From NCBI RefSeq assembly GCF_021026195.1, contig NZ_JAJNCT010000021.1, forward strand, positions 189,712 through 253,711: a stretch of DNA of 64,000 bases. The letters are read 5' to 3'. This DNA is from Comamonas koreensis. GTDB taxonomy: Bacteria > Pseudomonadota > Gammaproteobacteria > Burkholderiales > Burkholderiaceae_C. Made by a program: the position numbers and the translations under genes. Shown piece after piece: positions 25,378 to 35,896 of the stretch. Below the pieces are notes generated by a model. The model ran no database searches. It saw nothing but the letters and a program-made list of their open reading frames with translations, and had not been told where the DNA came from. The number at the start of each line of letters is the position of its first letter. Position 1 is the stretch's first letter.

Positions 25378-25393
25378 CTGTATATAACACCAG
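25378..25393. promoter_or_regulatory. LexA-like SOS box upstream of int
   Basis: CTGTATATAACACCAG differs from CTGT-N8-ACAG at one base and carries the outer ACTG/CAGT dyad. It sits 73 bp before the integrase start. Its role is inferred. Confidence 0.4.
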
Positions 25394-25447
25394 TGAACTG
25401 AGCGTAACACGTTGGAGAATATAGAGCAATAGGCCGCGAATGGGCAT

Positions 25448-25475
25448 AAAAAAAGCACCCTCAAGGGGTGCTTTT
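25448..25475 (-). terminator. Terminator after the first tRNA-Ser
   Basis: On the minus strand AAGCACCC-loop-GGGTGCTT is followed by seven T. It ends the leftward tRNA transcript. Confidence 0.75.
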
Positions 25476-25483
25476 CAGTGTTC

Positions 25484-25574
25484 TGGCGGAGAAGGCGGGA
25501 TTCGAACCCGCGGTGGGCTATTAACCCACACACGCTTTCCAGGCGTGCGACTTAAACCACTCATCCACCTCTCC
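25484..25574 (-). tRNA. tRNA-Ser(GGA), copy next to the prophage
   Basis: A 91-base class II tRNA with encoded CCA. Acceptor GGAGAGG pairs with CTTCTCC (one G-U), anticodon loop CTGGAAA, long variable arm, T-loop GTTCGAATC. It differs from the copy at 25662-25752 by one base, in the 3' acceptor strand. The prophage integrase lies on its 3' side, so this is the likely attR site. Confidence 0.95.
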
Positions 25575-25614
25575 GCATGTTTTGTACGTTTTACGTCCTG
25601 TGGTGGCCAGGAAA

Positions 25615-25641
25615 TAAAAAGCCAAGCGTGGACAGCTTGGC
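25615..25641 (-). terminator. Terminator after the second tRNA-Ser
   Basis: On the minus strand GCCAAGC / GCTTGGC is followed by a run of five T, between the two tRNA genes. Confidence 0.65.
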
Positions 25642-25661
25642 TGACAATTTCACCTGTTGAC

Positions 25662-25752
<91 letters not shown>

Positions 25753-25871
25753 AGTCGGTGAAGCGTGTATTCTAGCCTGAAATTTGGCGGCTTCCTGCAA
25801 AGAGGGTGGATGTTTGGAAAAAATGCAGCGCCGCCCGATGGGCGGCGCTGCAGGCAGGCCGGCCAAGCGGT

Positions 25872-26786
25872 TTACTGGCCCTTGCCGGTCTGGATCATGC
25901 GCATGGCCGAGGTGATCAGGCTGGAGACCTCGGTCATGTTGCTGGGGACGACCAAGGTGGTGGTCGCGTCGCTGGCCAGCTTGCCGTAGGCATCGACGGC
26001 TTGCTCGGCCACCTTCAGCTGCACGGCTTGCTCGCCGCCTGGCTGGCGGATGGCGGAGGCGATGCGCTCCAGCGCTTGCGCGGTTGCATCGGCCACGGCG
26101 GTGATCGATGCGGCCTCACCCTGTGCCTTGTTGATGGCGGCTTGCTTCTCACCTTCGGAGCGGGCGATGAAGGCTTCGCGTTCACCGGTGGCAATATTGA
26201 TCTGCTCCTGGCGGCGGCCTTCGGATGCGGCGATCAGCGCGCGCTTCTCACGCTCGGCGGTGATCTGGGCTTGCATGGAGCGCAGGATTTCTGCCGGTGG
26301 CGTCAGATCCTTGATTTCATAGCGCAGCACCTTGACGCCCCAGTTCAGCGCAGCCTCGTCGATCGCCGAGACGATCTGGGCATTGATCATGTCGCGCTCT
26401 TCAAAGGTCTTGTCCAGCTCAAGCTTACCGATCACGCTGCGCAGCGAGGTCTGTGCCAGCTGGGTGACGGCCATGATGTAGTTGGACGAGCCGTAGCTGG
26501 CGCGCATCGGGTCGGTCACCTGGAAATACAGGATGCCGTCCACCTGCAGCTGCGTGTTGTCGCGGGTAATACAGATCTGGCTGGGCACATCCAGCGGGAT
26601 TTCCTTCAGGCTGTGCTTGTAGGCCACTTTGTCGACAAAGGGGATGATGAAGCGTGGGCCGGGGGCCAGTGTGCCGGCGTAGCGGCCCAGGCGCTCTTTG
26701 ATCCAGGCGTGCTGCTGGGGCACGATCTTGACGGACATCGCGATGAAGATGATGGCGATGACAAATATGATGATGGCGACTTCCAT
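25872..26786 (-). CDS. qmcA: SPFH/Band 7 membrane protease-associated protein (QmcA-like), 304 aa
   Basis: The N-terminal membrane segment (residues 1-20, 'MEVAIIIFVIAIIFIAMSV') anchors an SPFH domain ('VPQQHAWIKERLGRYAGTLAPGPRFIIPFVD', 'RDNTQLQVDGILYFQVTDP'). A long coiled helix with EA-rich repeats ('AEREKRALIAASEGRRQEQI') follows. Such proteins form oligomers around membrane proteases. ATG 26786 has AGGAG upstream. An NfeD gene, its usual partner, lies on the same strand 190 bp upstream. Family membership is clear; the qmcA symbol is by similarity. Confidence 0.85.
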   Translation of the reverse strand: MEVAIIIFVIAIIFIAMSVKIVPQQHAWIKERLGRYAGTLAPGPRFIIPFVDKVAYKHSLKEIPLDVPSQICITRDNTQLQVDGILYFQVTDPMRASYGSSNYIMAVTQLAQTSLRSVIGKLELDKTFEERDMINAQIVSAIDEAALNWGVKVLRYEIKDLTPPAEILRSMQAQITAEREKRALIAASEGRRQEQINIATGEREAFIARSEGEKQAAINKAQGEAASITAVADATAQALERIASAIRQPGGEQAVQLKVAEQAVDAYGKLASDATTTLVVPSNMTEVSSLITSAMRMIQTGKGQ

Positions 26787-26976
26787 GGGCTCTCCTCGTG
26801 TGGGCGCAAGCGTTGAGGCATGCGCCGGTTTTAGCAGTGATGGGCTGGGGGCGGGCCCCTGGCTCAAAGGGCCTGGCCATTACACCATGCAGGTGTGACG
26901 GACCAAGCGGGGGTGGCGGGGCATGGGTTGGGCAACGCCTGTTATGTTGGTATGCCCCAGTGATTGCAAGTGGCTC

Positions 26977-27417
26977 TTAGTGTGCGGCGGGGCCTGCGGG
27001 TTCCACCAGCAGGCGGTTGCCTTCCAGTCGTACCACGCGGTAGGCGCCGGGCAGTGCCGGGTGCTGGCCCAGCAGGGTGGCCGTCCAGGGCGCACCACGG
27101 TAGCGTACCTGGGTGGTGCGGTCGGCATCCCAGTGCTCGATCTCGAGCTGCTCGCCAATGTCCAGATGCATGTCCTGCTCGCGCTCACCGGAGAGCAGCG
27201 ACCCACGGCGCTTTTGTCGCATGTAGCAGGCCAGCACGGTGGCGGCGCCCACGATGGCGGCGATGAGGATCTGCGCCACTTCGCTGGCACCCAGGTGCGC
27301 AGCGATGGCAGCGGCGGCCATGCCGATCGCGACCATCAGCAAATACAGTGTGCCGGTGAGCAGCTCGGCGACGACGGCCAGGCCAGTCAGCAGCCACCAC
27401 ACGGTTGAAATCTCCAT
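26977..27417 (-). CDS. NfeD family membrane protein, 146 aa
   Basis: Two N-terminal hydrophobic stretches (residues 5-55) and a C-terminal beta OB-fold domain ('RYRGAPWTATLLGQHPALPGAYRVVRLEGNRLLVEPAG'), the NfeD architecture. NfeD proteins work with SPFH proteins, as the downstream qmcA-like gene supports. ATG 27417 is preferred over an upstream open frame; GAGGGG lies upstream of it. Confidence 0.85.
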   Translation of the reverse strand: MEISTVWWLLTGLAVVAELLTGTLYLLMVAIGMAAAAIAAHLGASEVAQILIAAIVGAATVLACYMRQKRRGSLLSGEREQDMHLDIGEQLEIEHWDADRTTQVRYRGAPWTATLLGQHPALPGAYRVVRLEGNRLLVEPAGPAAH

Positions 27418-27575
27418 AAGTCCCCCTCGTTGGATTAGGTTTGTAGGCCGATTGTGCGATATGCCGACCAATTTTGCGGCAATTGACGCAGGATACATAA
27501 AAAGGGCGTGCAAATTCCGTACACTTCGCGGCTGTTTCGATTGTTTTAGTGAGGCCCGCCCGTGCGGGAACGCCC

Positions 27576-30134
27576 ATGAAGTTTCGCTTTCCCATCGTCA
27601 TCATTGACGAGGACTTTCGCTCGGAAAACACTTCCGGCCTGAGCATTCGCGATCTGGCGCATGCCATCGAGGAAGAGGGCTTTGAGGTGCTGGGCGTGAC
27701 CAGCTATGGTGACCTGAGCCAGTTTGCGCAGCAGCAAAGCCGCGCCAGTGCCTTCATCCTGTCGATCGACGACGAGGAGTTCCAGCTGGGCGGTGGTGAT
27801 GACCCCATCATTCACAACCTGCGTGACTTCATCACCGAAGTGCGCCGCAAGAACCCGGATGTGCCGATCTACATCTACGGCGAAACCAAGACCAGCCGCC
27901 ACCTGCCCAACGACATCCTGCGCGAGCTGCACGGCTTCATCCACATGTTCGAGGACACGCCTGAGTTCGTGGCCAAGCACATCCTGCGCGAAGCCAAGAA
28001 CTACCTCGAAGGCATCCAGCCGCCTTTCTTCAAGGCGCTGCTGGACTACGCCGAAGACGGCTCCTACAGCTGGCACTGCCCCGGTCACGGCGGCGGTGTG
28101 GCCTTCTTGAAGAGCCCGATTGGCCAGATGTACCACCAGTTCTATGGTGAGAACATGCTGCGCTCCGACGTCTGCAACGCCGTGGAAGAACTGGGCCAGT
28201 TGTTGGACCACAATGGCGCGATTGGCGAGAGCGAGCGCAATGCGGCGCGTATCTTTAATGCCGACCACTGCTTCTTTGTGACCAACGGCACCTCGACCTC
28301 GAACAAGATGGTCTGGCACCACACCGTGGCGCCAGGCGATGTGGTGGTGGTGGACCGCAACTGCCACAAGTCCATCCTGCACTCCATCATCATGACGGGT
28401 GCGATTCCGGTGTTCTTGAAGCCTACGCGCAACCACTTCGGCATCATCGGCCCGATCCATGAGAGCGAGTTCTCGCCCAAGACCATCGAGGCCAAGATTG
28501 CTGCGAACCCGCTGCTCAAAGGGGTCGATCCAAAAACGGTCAAGCCCCGTGTGCTGACCCTGACGCAATCGACCTACGACGGCGTGCTCTACAACACCGA
28601 GACCATCAAGCAAAAGCTCGATGGATATGTCGACAACCTGCACTTTGACGAAGCCTGGTTGCCGCATGCGGCCTTCCACCCCTTCTATGGCAGCTACCAC
28701 GCCATGGGCAAAAAACGCGCGCGCCCGAAGCATTCGGTGGTGTACGCGACCCAGTCCATCCACAAGCTGCTGGCCGGCATCAGCCAGGCATCGCACGTGT
28801 TGGTGCAGGACAGCCAGACCCAAAAGCTGGACTTCAACCTGTTCAACGAGGCGTACCTGATGCACACCTCGACCAGCCCGCAGTACAGCATCATCGCCAG
28901 CTGCGATGTGGCCGCTGCGATGATGGAGCCGCCGGGCGGTACCGCGCTGGTAGAAGAGTCGATCCTGGAAGCGCTGGACTTCCGCCGTGCGATGCGCAAG
29001 GTGGACGAGGAATTTGGCGAGGACGACTGGTGGTTCCAGGTCTGGGGCCCGGAAGCCCTGGCCGACGAAGGCGTGGGCTCGGCCCAGGACTGGATCATTC
29101 GTGGCCCGGATGCATCGCGCAAGACCAAGGGCAAGAACGGCAAGGAATTCGACAACTGGCACGGCTTTGGCGATCTGGCCGATGGCTTCAACATGCTGGA
29201 CCCGATCAAGTCCACCATCGTGACGCCCGGTCTGGACCTGGACGGCGACTTTGACGAGACCGGCATCCCCGCGTCCATCGTCACCAAGTACCTGGCCGAG
29301 CACGGTGTGGTGGTCGAGAAGACAGGCCTGTACTCTTTCTTCATCATGTTCACCATCGGCATCACCAAGGGCCGCTGGAACACCATGCTGACGGCGCTGC
29401 AGCAGTTCAAGGACGACTACGAGAAGAACCAGCCGATGTGGCGCATCCTTCCCGAGTTCTGCCAGCAGCACAAGCGTTACGAGCGCATGGGCCTGAAGGA
29501 CCTGTGCCAGCACGTGCACAAGCTCTACGCCAAGTACGACATCGCCCGGCTGACGACGGAGATGTACCTGTCGGACCTGACGCCTGCGATGAAGCCATCG
29601 GACGCGTTTGCGCACATCGCGCGCCGCAAGACCGAGCGTGTGGAGATCGACCATCTGGAAGGCCGCGTTACCGTCGGTCTGGTCACGCCATACCCACCCG
29701 GCATTCCGCTGTTGATCCCTGGCGAAGTCTTCAACAAGAAGATCGTGGACTACCTCATGTTCGCGCGTGAGTTCTCCAAGCTCTGCCCAGGCTTTGAGAC
29801 CGATATCCACGGCCTGGTCGAACTGGTGGACGAAGAGAGTGGCGAAGTGCGTTACTACGCCGACTGCGTGGCGATGGATGCCAGCGACCAAGCGATGCAA
29901 ACCCAGGTGGTGTCCGCGCCCGTGGCTTCGTCCAAGAAGCGCAGCCCCATGCTGGAAGGCAAGGCGCCCGCATCGTCGGCCAAGAAGCGCACAACTGCTG
30001 CGATGAAGAAATCCCTCAAGGCAGAAAAGCCTCTGGGTGATGCCAGCGGCGGTGTTGTGTCGCCCGTGGCCAAGACGCCACAAGCAGCGCCCAAGCCACG
30101 TCGTGTGGCCAAGCCGCGCTCGCCCAAGGTCTGA
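27576..30134 (+). CDS. Ornithine/lysine/arginine decarboxylase (fold-I PLP) with lysine-rich tail, 852 aa
   Basis: Decarboxylates a basic amino acid, consuming a proton; the substrate cannot be set from sequence alone. The N-terminal receiver-like wing domain is residues 1-130. The PLP core has 'SWHCPGHGGGVAF', 'FFVTNGTSTSNK' and the PLP-binding Lys397 in QSIHKLLAG. The C-terminal domain ends near residue 775. A further 70-80 residues form a Lys/Ala/Pro/Ser-rich basic tail, not part of the E. coli enzymes (about 715-755 residues). Acid-stress or polyamine metabolism is likely. No partner antiporter gene lies nearby. Confidence 0.88.
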   Translation: MKFRFPIVIIDEDFRSENTSGLSIRDLAHAIEEEGFEVLGVTSYGDLSQFAQQQSRASAFILSIDDEEFQLGGGDDPIIHNLRDFITEVRRKNPDVPIYIYGETKTSRHLPNDILRELHGFIHMFEDTPEFVAKHILREAKNYLEGIQPPFFKALLDYAEDGSYSWHCPGHGGGVAFLKSPIGQMYHQFYGENMLRSDVCNAVEELGQLLDHNGAIGESERNAARIFNADHCFFVTNGTSTSNKMVWHHTVAPGDVVVVDRNCHKSILHSIIMTGAIPVFLKPTRNHFGIIGPIHESEFSPKTIEAKIAANPLLKGVDPKTVKPRVLTLTQSTYDGVLYNTETIKQKLDGYVDNLHFDEAWLPHAAFHPFYGSYHAMGKKRARPKHSVVYATQSIHKLLAGISQASHVLVQDSQTQKLDFNLFNEAYLMHTSTSPQYSIIASCDVAAAMMEPPGGTALVEESILEALDFRRAMRKVDEEFGEDDWWFQVWGPEALADEGVGSAQDWIIRGPDASRKTKGKNGKEFDNWHGFGDLADGFNMLDPIKSTIVTPGLDLDGDFDETGIPASIVTKYLAEHGVVVEKTGLYSFFIMFTIGITKGRWNTMLTALQQFKDDYEKNQPMWRILPEFCQQHKRYERMGLKDLCQHVHKLYAKYDIARLTTEMYLSDLTPAMKPSDAFAHIARRKTERVEIDHLEGRVTVGLVTPYPPGIPLLIPGEVFNKKIVDYLMFAREFSKLCPGFETDIHGLVELVDEESGEVRYYADCVAMDASDQAMQTQVVSAPVASSKKRSPMLEGKAPASSAKKRTTAAMKKSLKAEKPLGDASGGVVSPVAKTPQAAPKPRRVAKPRSPKV

Positions 30135-30194
30135 TCGGGCAGGTGGGTAGTGGCGGGGGATGCAGAGTCCCCTGCGTCACTCCCACATCACCAC

Positions 30195-30222
30195 AAAAGC
30201 AGCGCATAGGCGCTGCTTTTTT
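30195..30222 (+). terminator. Terminator between decarboxylase and ligase genes
   Basis: AAAAGCAGCG / CGCTGCTTTT, a 10-bp stem with a 6-base loop and terminal T-run. It serves the rightward decarboxylase gene and, by its A-run, possibly the convergent ligase. Confidence 0.8.
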
Positions 30223-30244
30223 ATGCCCGTTTATCGCGCATGGC

Positions 30245-31141
30245 TCATGGCGTGCTTGCCAATTCCGCCGCTGGGGAGGGCGGCATGCCTTCTTCACGTA
30301 CGCGCCAAAAGCTGGCAAAGCGCGGCTTGCCGCTGTCGTGCAGGCCCCGGTAGCGGTAGGTGACCCAGCTGCCGATGGCGGGTGGATCACGGCGCTGCGC
30401 ATCACTCAAGCCACTGCCAAGTTTGAAGTCGATGCCATCGACCGTGCGGACCAGCAAGGCGCCAGTCATGCCTTCGTATTTGCCACGCCCCGGTGCATAG
30501 CCTAGCACCTGGGCTTCGGCATCTTCATGGGGTTTGAGCTTGAGCACATCGCCGCTGCGACCACTGCGGTAGATGGCGCTGGCCTTGTGCAGCATCAGCC
30601 CTTCGCCACCTTCGCGCACCATGCGCCGCATCTGCGCCATCAGGCGGGCTTCGTCGGTCTCTCGCCATTGCGGTGTGGCCTGTACCCAGGGCTGCTGCAC
30701 AGCGGCTACAAACTGCGCAATCGCCTGCAGGCGCTCGGTAAAACTGCCGGGTGTGGCAGGCGCATCAAACACCATAAAGCGCAGGGCCTGCCAGTCTGCA
30801 TCCACCGGCGTGGCTTTGCTGGTGATGGACTGGGCACGCGCAAACTGGCCGCGCCCGGCCCATAGCTCGCCCTCCATCGGCGTGGCCGGCCAACCAGCGG
30901 TGTACCAGGCCGGGGCGGCAATCGCAGTGCCTTGGCGGGTCCACAAGGCTTGGCCATCCCAGTAGCCGCGCACACCGTCGTATTTCTCACTCACCCAGTA
31001 CTGCTGCAGGTCCAGGCCACCGGGGTATTTTTGCGCAAGCCACAAGGCGGGTTTGTTGCTGGCCTGGGCCAGTGCCGCCCAGCAGCAGAGCAAGGCGGCC
31101 AGCCAGAGCTGGCGCCATCTGGGTGAGATATGGATATGCAT
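30245..31141 (-). CDS. Periplasmic ATP-dependent DNA ligase, Lig E type, 298 aa
   Basis: Seals DNA nicks. Lys53 in KYDGVRG is the adenylation residue, with motif III around Glu90 (MEGELW), motif IV 'EGLMLHK' (180-186) and motif V 'LKLKP' (200-204), then an OB domain. The N-terminal 28 residues are a signal peptide ('LWLAALLCCWAALAQA'), so the enzyme should be exported, as in Lig E of Haemophilus and Neisseria. Small ligases of this kind lack extra DNA-binding domains. A role in DNA uptake is often proposed. The gene is convergent with the decarboxylase and transcribed from about 31141. Confidence 0.88.
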   Translation of the reverse strand: MHIHISPRWRQLWLAALLCCWAALAQASNKPALWLAQKYPGGLDLQQYWVSEKYDGVRGYWDGQALWTRQGTAIAAPAWYTAGWPATPMEGELWAGRGQFARAQSITSKATPVDADWQALRFMVFDAPATPGSFTERLQAIAQFVAAVQQPWVQATPQWRETDEARLMAQMRRMVREGGEGLMLHKASAIYRSGRSGDVLKLKPHEDAEAQVLGYAPGRGKYEGMTGALLVRTVDGIDFKLGSGLSDAQRRDPPAIGSWVTYRYRGLHDSGKPRFASFWRVREEGMPPSPAAELASTP

Positions 31142-31273
31142 GCAGCCCCCTCCAATAGCGACCGGGATGGTCGTCTATCTGCATGCTAGCGGCGATAGCG
31201 CAAGGCTGTCACCCGCCGCTGTGGTTCTGCGCGGTAAGCAGATGTTGGGGCATTGTACTGAGGCCCCCTCGGA

Positions 31274-33094
<1,821 letters not shown>

Positions 33095-33215
33095 GTAGAG
33101 GTGATTCTAAAATGCACGGCTGTCGGCGTTGGACGATAATAAAGAATTTGTGGGGTGTGTAACATCCTGCAGCCTTCAAGGCTTGTCATGCATAGCGCAT
33201 TTATGATGGTCGGTA

Positions 33216-34529
33216 ATGACTAAAACACGCTTCCCATCTCTCATCTCGGAGGCGGCCAAGCCGCTATTCCATCGTCGTCACGTTCTGGGTGCTGCGCTTG
33301 CGGCCCCTGCAGTTCCCGCCCTGGCGCAGTTCCGGGTTGAGATCAGCGGCGTTGGCATTCGCCAAATCCCCATTGCCTTGCCCAAGTTCCGGGGCGAAGA
33401 TGCGTCTCCGCAAAAGATCTCTGCCATCGTGCAGGCCGATCTGATTCGCAGCGGTCTCTTCAAGCCCGTCGATGCATCGGGCGAACAGTTGGACGAAAGC
33501 TCGCGCCCCGATGTCGCCAAGTGGTCGGCCGCTGGTGCGGAGTACCTGTCGGTTGGCAGTGTGACGCGTGGCGCCAACGGCTTTGATGTGCGCTTTCGCT
33601 TGTGGGATGCCGTCAAGGGCGCCGATATGGGCGGTCAGAGCTACAGCGTGCCGCAGGCCGATCTGCGTTTGGTAGCGCACAAGATCTCGGACTACATCTA
33701 CGAAAAGATCACCGGCGAAAAGGGCGTGTTCTCGACCCGCATCGCCTACGTGACCAAGGCCGGCCCCCGCTACACCTTGTGGGTGGCGGATTCGGATGGT
33801 GAGAATGCACAGTCGGCACTGGCCAGCCCAGAGCCCATCATCTCGCCCACCTGGTCGCCTGCTGGCACGCAATTGGCCTATGTGTCGTTTGAGTCGCGCA
33901 AGCCTGTGGTCTATGTGCACGAGGTCTCGTCTGGCCGCCGCCGCCTGATCGCCAACTTCCGTGGCTCCAACAGCGCGCCGGCCTGGTCGCCGGATGGCAG
34001 CACCTTGGCCGTCACCCTGAGCCGCGATGGCGGCTCGCAGCTCTACACCATCCCATCGAGCGGTGGTGAGCCTCGCCGTCTGATGCAAAGCAGCGGCATT
34101 GACACCGAGCCTACCTACTCCAAGGATGGCCGCTATATCTACTTCGTCAGCGACCGTGGCGGTGCGCCACAGATCTACCGTGTAGGTGCGCAAGGCGGCA
34201 GCGCTGAACGTGTAACGTTTAGCGGGTCCTACAACATTTCTCCTTCCATCAGTCCTGATGGCAAGACACTTGCTTACATCACCCGCGCCGGTGGTGGATA
34301 TAAATTGCAGGTCATGGATCTGGCTTCCGGAACTCCAGTGTCGGTCACAGACACTACGAGTGATGAAAGCCCCAGTTTTGCTCCGAACAGCCGACTCATC
34401 GTCTATGCAACCCGCGAAGGCGGTCGTGAAGCCCTCATGACCACGACGCTGGACGGCAAGATCAAAGCACGACTGGCAGGGCAGAGCGGAGACATACGGG
34501 AGCCCGATTGGGGCCCATACCAGCCCTAA
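33216..34529 (+). CDS. tolB: Tol-Pal system protein TolB, 437 aa
   Basis: A periplasmic beta-propeller protein that links Pal to TolA for envelope constriction. The signal sequence lies in the first 38 residues; it contains 'FHRRHVLGAALAAPAVPALAQ', with two adjacent arginines, resembling a Tat-type signal more than the usual Sec one. The N-terminal alpha/beta domain (39-170) is followed by WD-like repeats ('SPTWSPAGTQLAYVS', 'APAWSPDGSTLAVTLS', 'EPTYSKDGRYIYFVSD', 'SPSISPDGKTLAYIT'). It ends with 'DIREPDWGPY'. First of the tolB-pal-cpoB-tcdA run; tolQRA lie elsewhere. Confidence 0.95.
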   Translation: MTKTRFPSLISEAAKPLFHRRHVLGAALAAPAVPALAQFRVEISGVGIRQIPIALPKFRGEDASPQKISAIVQADLIRSGLFKPVDASGEQLDESSRPDVAKWSAAGAEYLSVGSVTRGANGFDVRFRLWDAVKGADMGGQSYSVPQADLRLVAHKISDYIYEKITGEKGVFSTRIAYVTKAGPRYTLWVADSDGENAQSALASPEPIISPTWSPAGTQLAYVSFESRKPVVYVHEVSSGRRRLIANFRGSNSAPAWSPDGSTLAVTLSRDGGSQLYTIPSSGGEPRRLMQSSGIDTEPTYSKDGRYIYFVSDRGGAPQIYRVGAQGGSAERVTFSGSYNISPSISPDGKTLAYITRAGGGYKLQVMDLASGTPVSVTDTTSDESPSFAPNSRLIVYATREGGREALMTTTLDGKIKARLAGQSGDIREPDWGPYQP

Positions 34530-34587
34530 GATTGGTTTTGGCGAGTCAATTATTTTTATACGAGAAAATCGTTTCGGAGAGTTTTAC

Positions 34588-35124
34588 ATGTTGTCATTGA
34601 AGAAAGCTTCGTTGGCCCTGGTGGCCGCTGCCGTGTTGGCTGGTTGCAGCTCTGCACCTCCCCTGGATAACGCACCTGTCGAAGACAAGGGTGCTGCTAC
34701 CGCCGGTCAAGGCGCTGGCGCAGGTGGTGCTGGTCAAAGCACCGTGGGTGGTGTGGACCTGAACAACAGCGCAGCCAACGGCCAAGGCCCTGTCGGCGTT
34801 GCACGCATTGTGTACTTTGACTTCGACAGCTACTCGGTCAAAGCTGATGCGCAATCGATGCTGGATGCACATGCACGCTTCCTGAAGGCCAACCCATCGC
34901 GCAAGGTCATGCTGGAAGGCAACACCGACAACCGCGGTGGCCGCGAGTACAACCTGGCCCTGGGCCAAAAGCGTGCTGAAGCCGTGCGCCGTTCGCTGAC
35001 CGTGCTGGGCGTGAGCGACAGCCAACTGGAAGCCGTGTCTTTCGGTAAGGAAAAGCTGGCTGCTGAAGGTAACTCGGAAGATGCGCACGCCCAAAACCGC
35101 CGCGTTGAACTGAACTACCGTTAA
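34588..35124 (+). CDS. pal: Peptidoglycan-associated lipoprotein Pal, 178 aa
   Basis: An outer membrane lipoprotein that binds peptidoglycan and TolB. Lipobox LAGC with Cys20 after a typical signal. A Gly/Ala-rich linker runs over residues 30-65. The OmpA-like domain (70-178) has 'IVYFDFDSYSVK', 'LEGNTDNRGGREYNLALGQKRAEAVRRSL' and 'NRRVELNYR'. The expected Asp and Arg for diaminopimelate binding are present (D in GNTDNRG, R in NRRVE). ATG 34588 follows CGGAGAG. Confidence 0.95.
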   Translation: MLSLKKASLALVAAAVLAGCSSAPPLDNAPVEDKGAATAGQGAGAGGAGQSTVGGVDLNNSAANGQGPVGVARIVYFDFDSYSVKADAQSMLDAHARFLKANPSRKVMLEGNTDNRGGREYNLALGQKRAEAVRRSLTVLGVSDSQLEAVSFGKEKLAAEGNSEDAHAQNRRVELNYR

Positions 35125-35133
35125 TAAGGCTCC

Positions 35134-35895
35134 ATGAACCTCACTCGCAGTACTCCCCGTTGGATTGCACTGGCCGCCTTGATGGCCTGTGCAAGCACCT
35201 CCCAAGCCGCTTTGTTTGAAGATGGTGACGCGCGTCGCGCCATCCTTGAACTGCGTCAGCGTGTTGATCAGCTGACGCAGGGCAACAACCAAAATGGTGA
35301 GGACACCTCGCAAGTGCGTCGCAGCCTGCTGGATTTTCAATCGCAGATTGAATCCATGCGTGGCGAGATGAACAAGCTGCGCGGTGAAAACGAGACCCTG
35401 CGACGTGAGGTTGCCGATCTGAAGCGTGGTCAGACTGATTTGGCCAAGGGCGTTGAAGCCCGACTCCAGCAGTTTGAACCCGTTTCTGTCACCGTAGATG
35501 GGCAGGAGTTCAAAGCCGATCCTGCTGAAAAGCGTGATTTTGAAGCCGCCCTGGGCGTCTTCCGCACCGGCAAGTTTGCCGATGCCGCCGGCGTGTTCAG
35601 CAGCTTCATCCAGCGCTATCCCAAGAGTGGCTATGTGCCATCGGCACGTTTTTGGTTGGGCAATGCGTACTACGCCACCCGCGACTACAAGCCCGCCATT
35701 GATAATTTCAAGCTGATCCTGGCCCAGGCGCCCGAGCATATGCGTGCGCCTGATTCAGCACTGTCGATTGCCAATTGCCAGATCGAGCTCAAGGAAACCA
35801 AGGCTGCCCGTAAGACCTTGGAAGACCTGATTGCAGCCTACCCGCAAAGCGATGCGGCGACCGCTGCCAAAGAGCGCCTTTCCAAACTGAAGTGA
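35134..35895 (+). CDS. cpoB: Cell division coordinator CpoB (YbgF-like), 253 aa
   Basis: A periplasmic protein that coordinates Tol with septal peptidoglycan synthesis. Signal peptide about 25 residues ('LAALMACASTSQA'). Residues 30-110 are a coiled coil that trimerises ('ELRQRVDQLTQG', 'IESMRGEMNKLRGENETLRREVADLKRG'). Residues 130-250 contain three TPR-like repeats ('FEAALGVFRTGKFADAAGVFSSFIQRYPKSGY', 'ARFWLGNAYYATRDYKPAIDNF'). Directly behind pal, as in most proteobacteria. Confidence 0.92.
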   Translation: MNLTRSTPRWIALAALMACASTSQAALFEDGDARRAILELRQRVDQLTQGNNQNGEDTSQVRRSLLDFQSQIESMRGEMNKLRGENETLRREVADLKRGQTDLAKGVEARLQQFEPVSVTVDGQEFKADPAEKRDFEAALGVFRTGKFADAAGVFSSFIQRYPKSGYVPSARFWLGNAYYATRDYKPAIDNFKLILAQAPEHMRAPDSALSIANCQIELKETKAARKTLEDLIAAYPQSDAATAAKERLSKLK

Positions 35896-35896
35896 T

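Noticed and set aside
27546..30083. 845-codon open frame antisense to the decarboxylase
   Set aside because: Mirror of a strongly conserved gene in GC-rich DNA; composition is His/Arg-rich as in typical GC3 shadows, with no domain.
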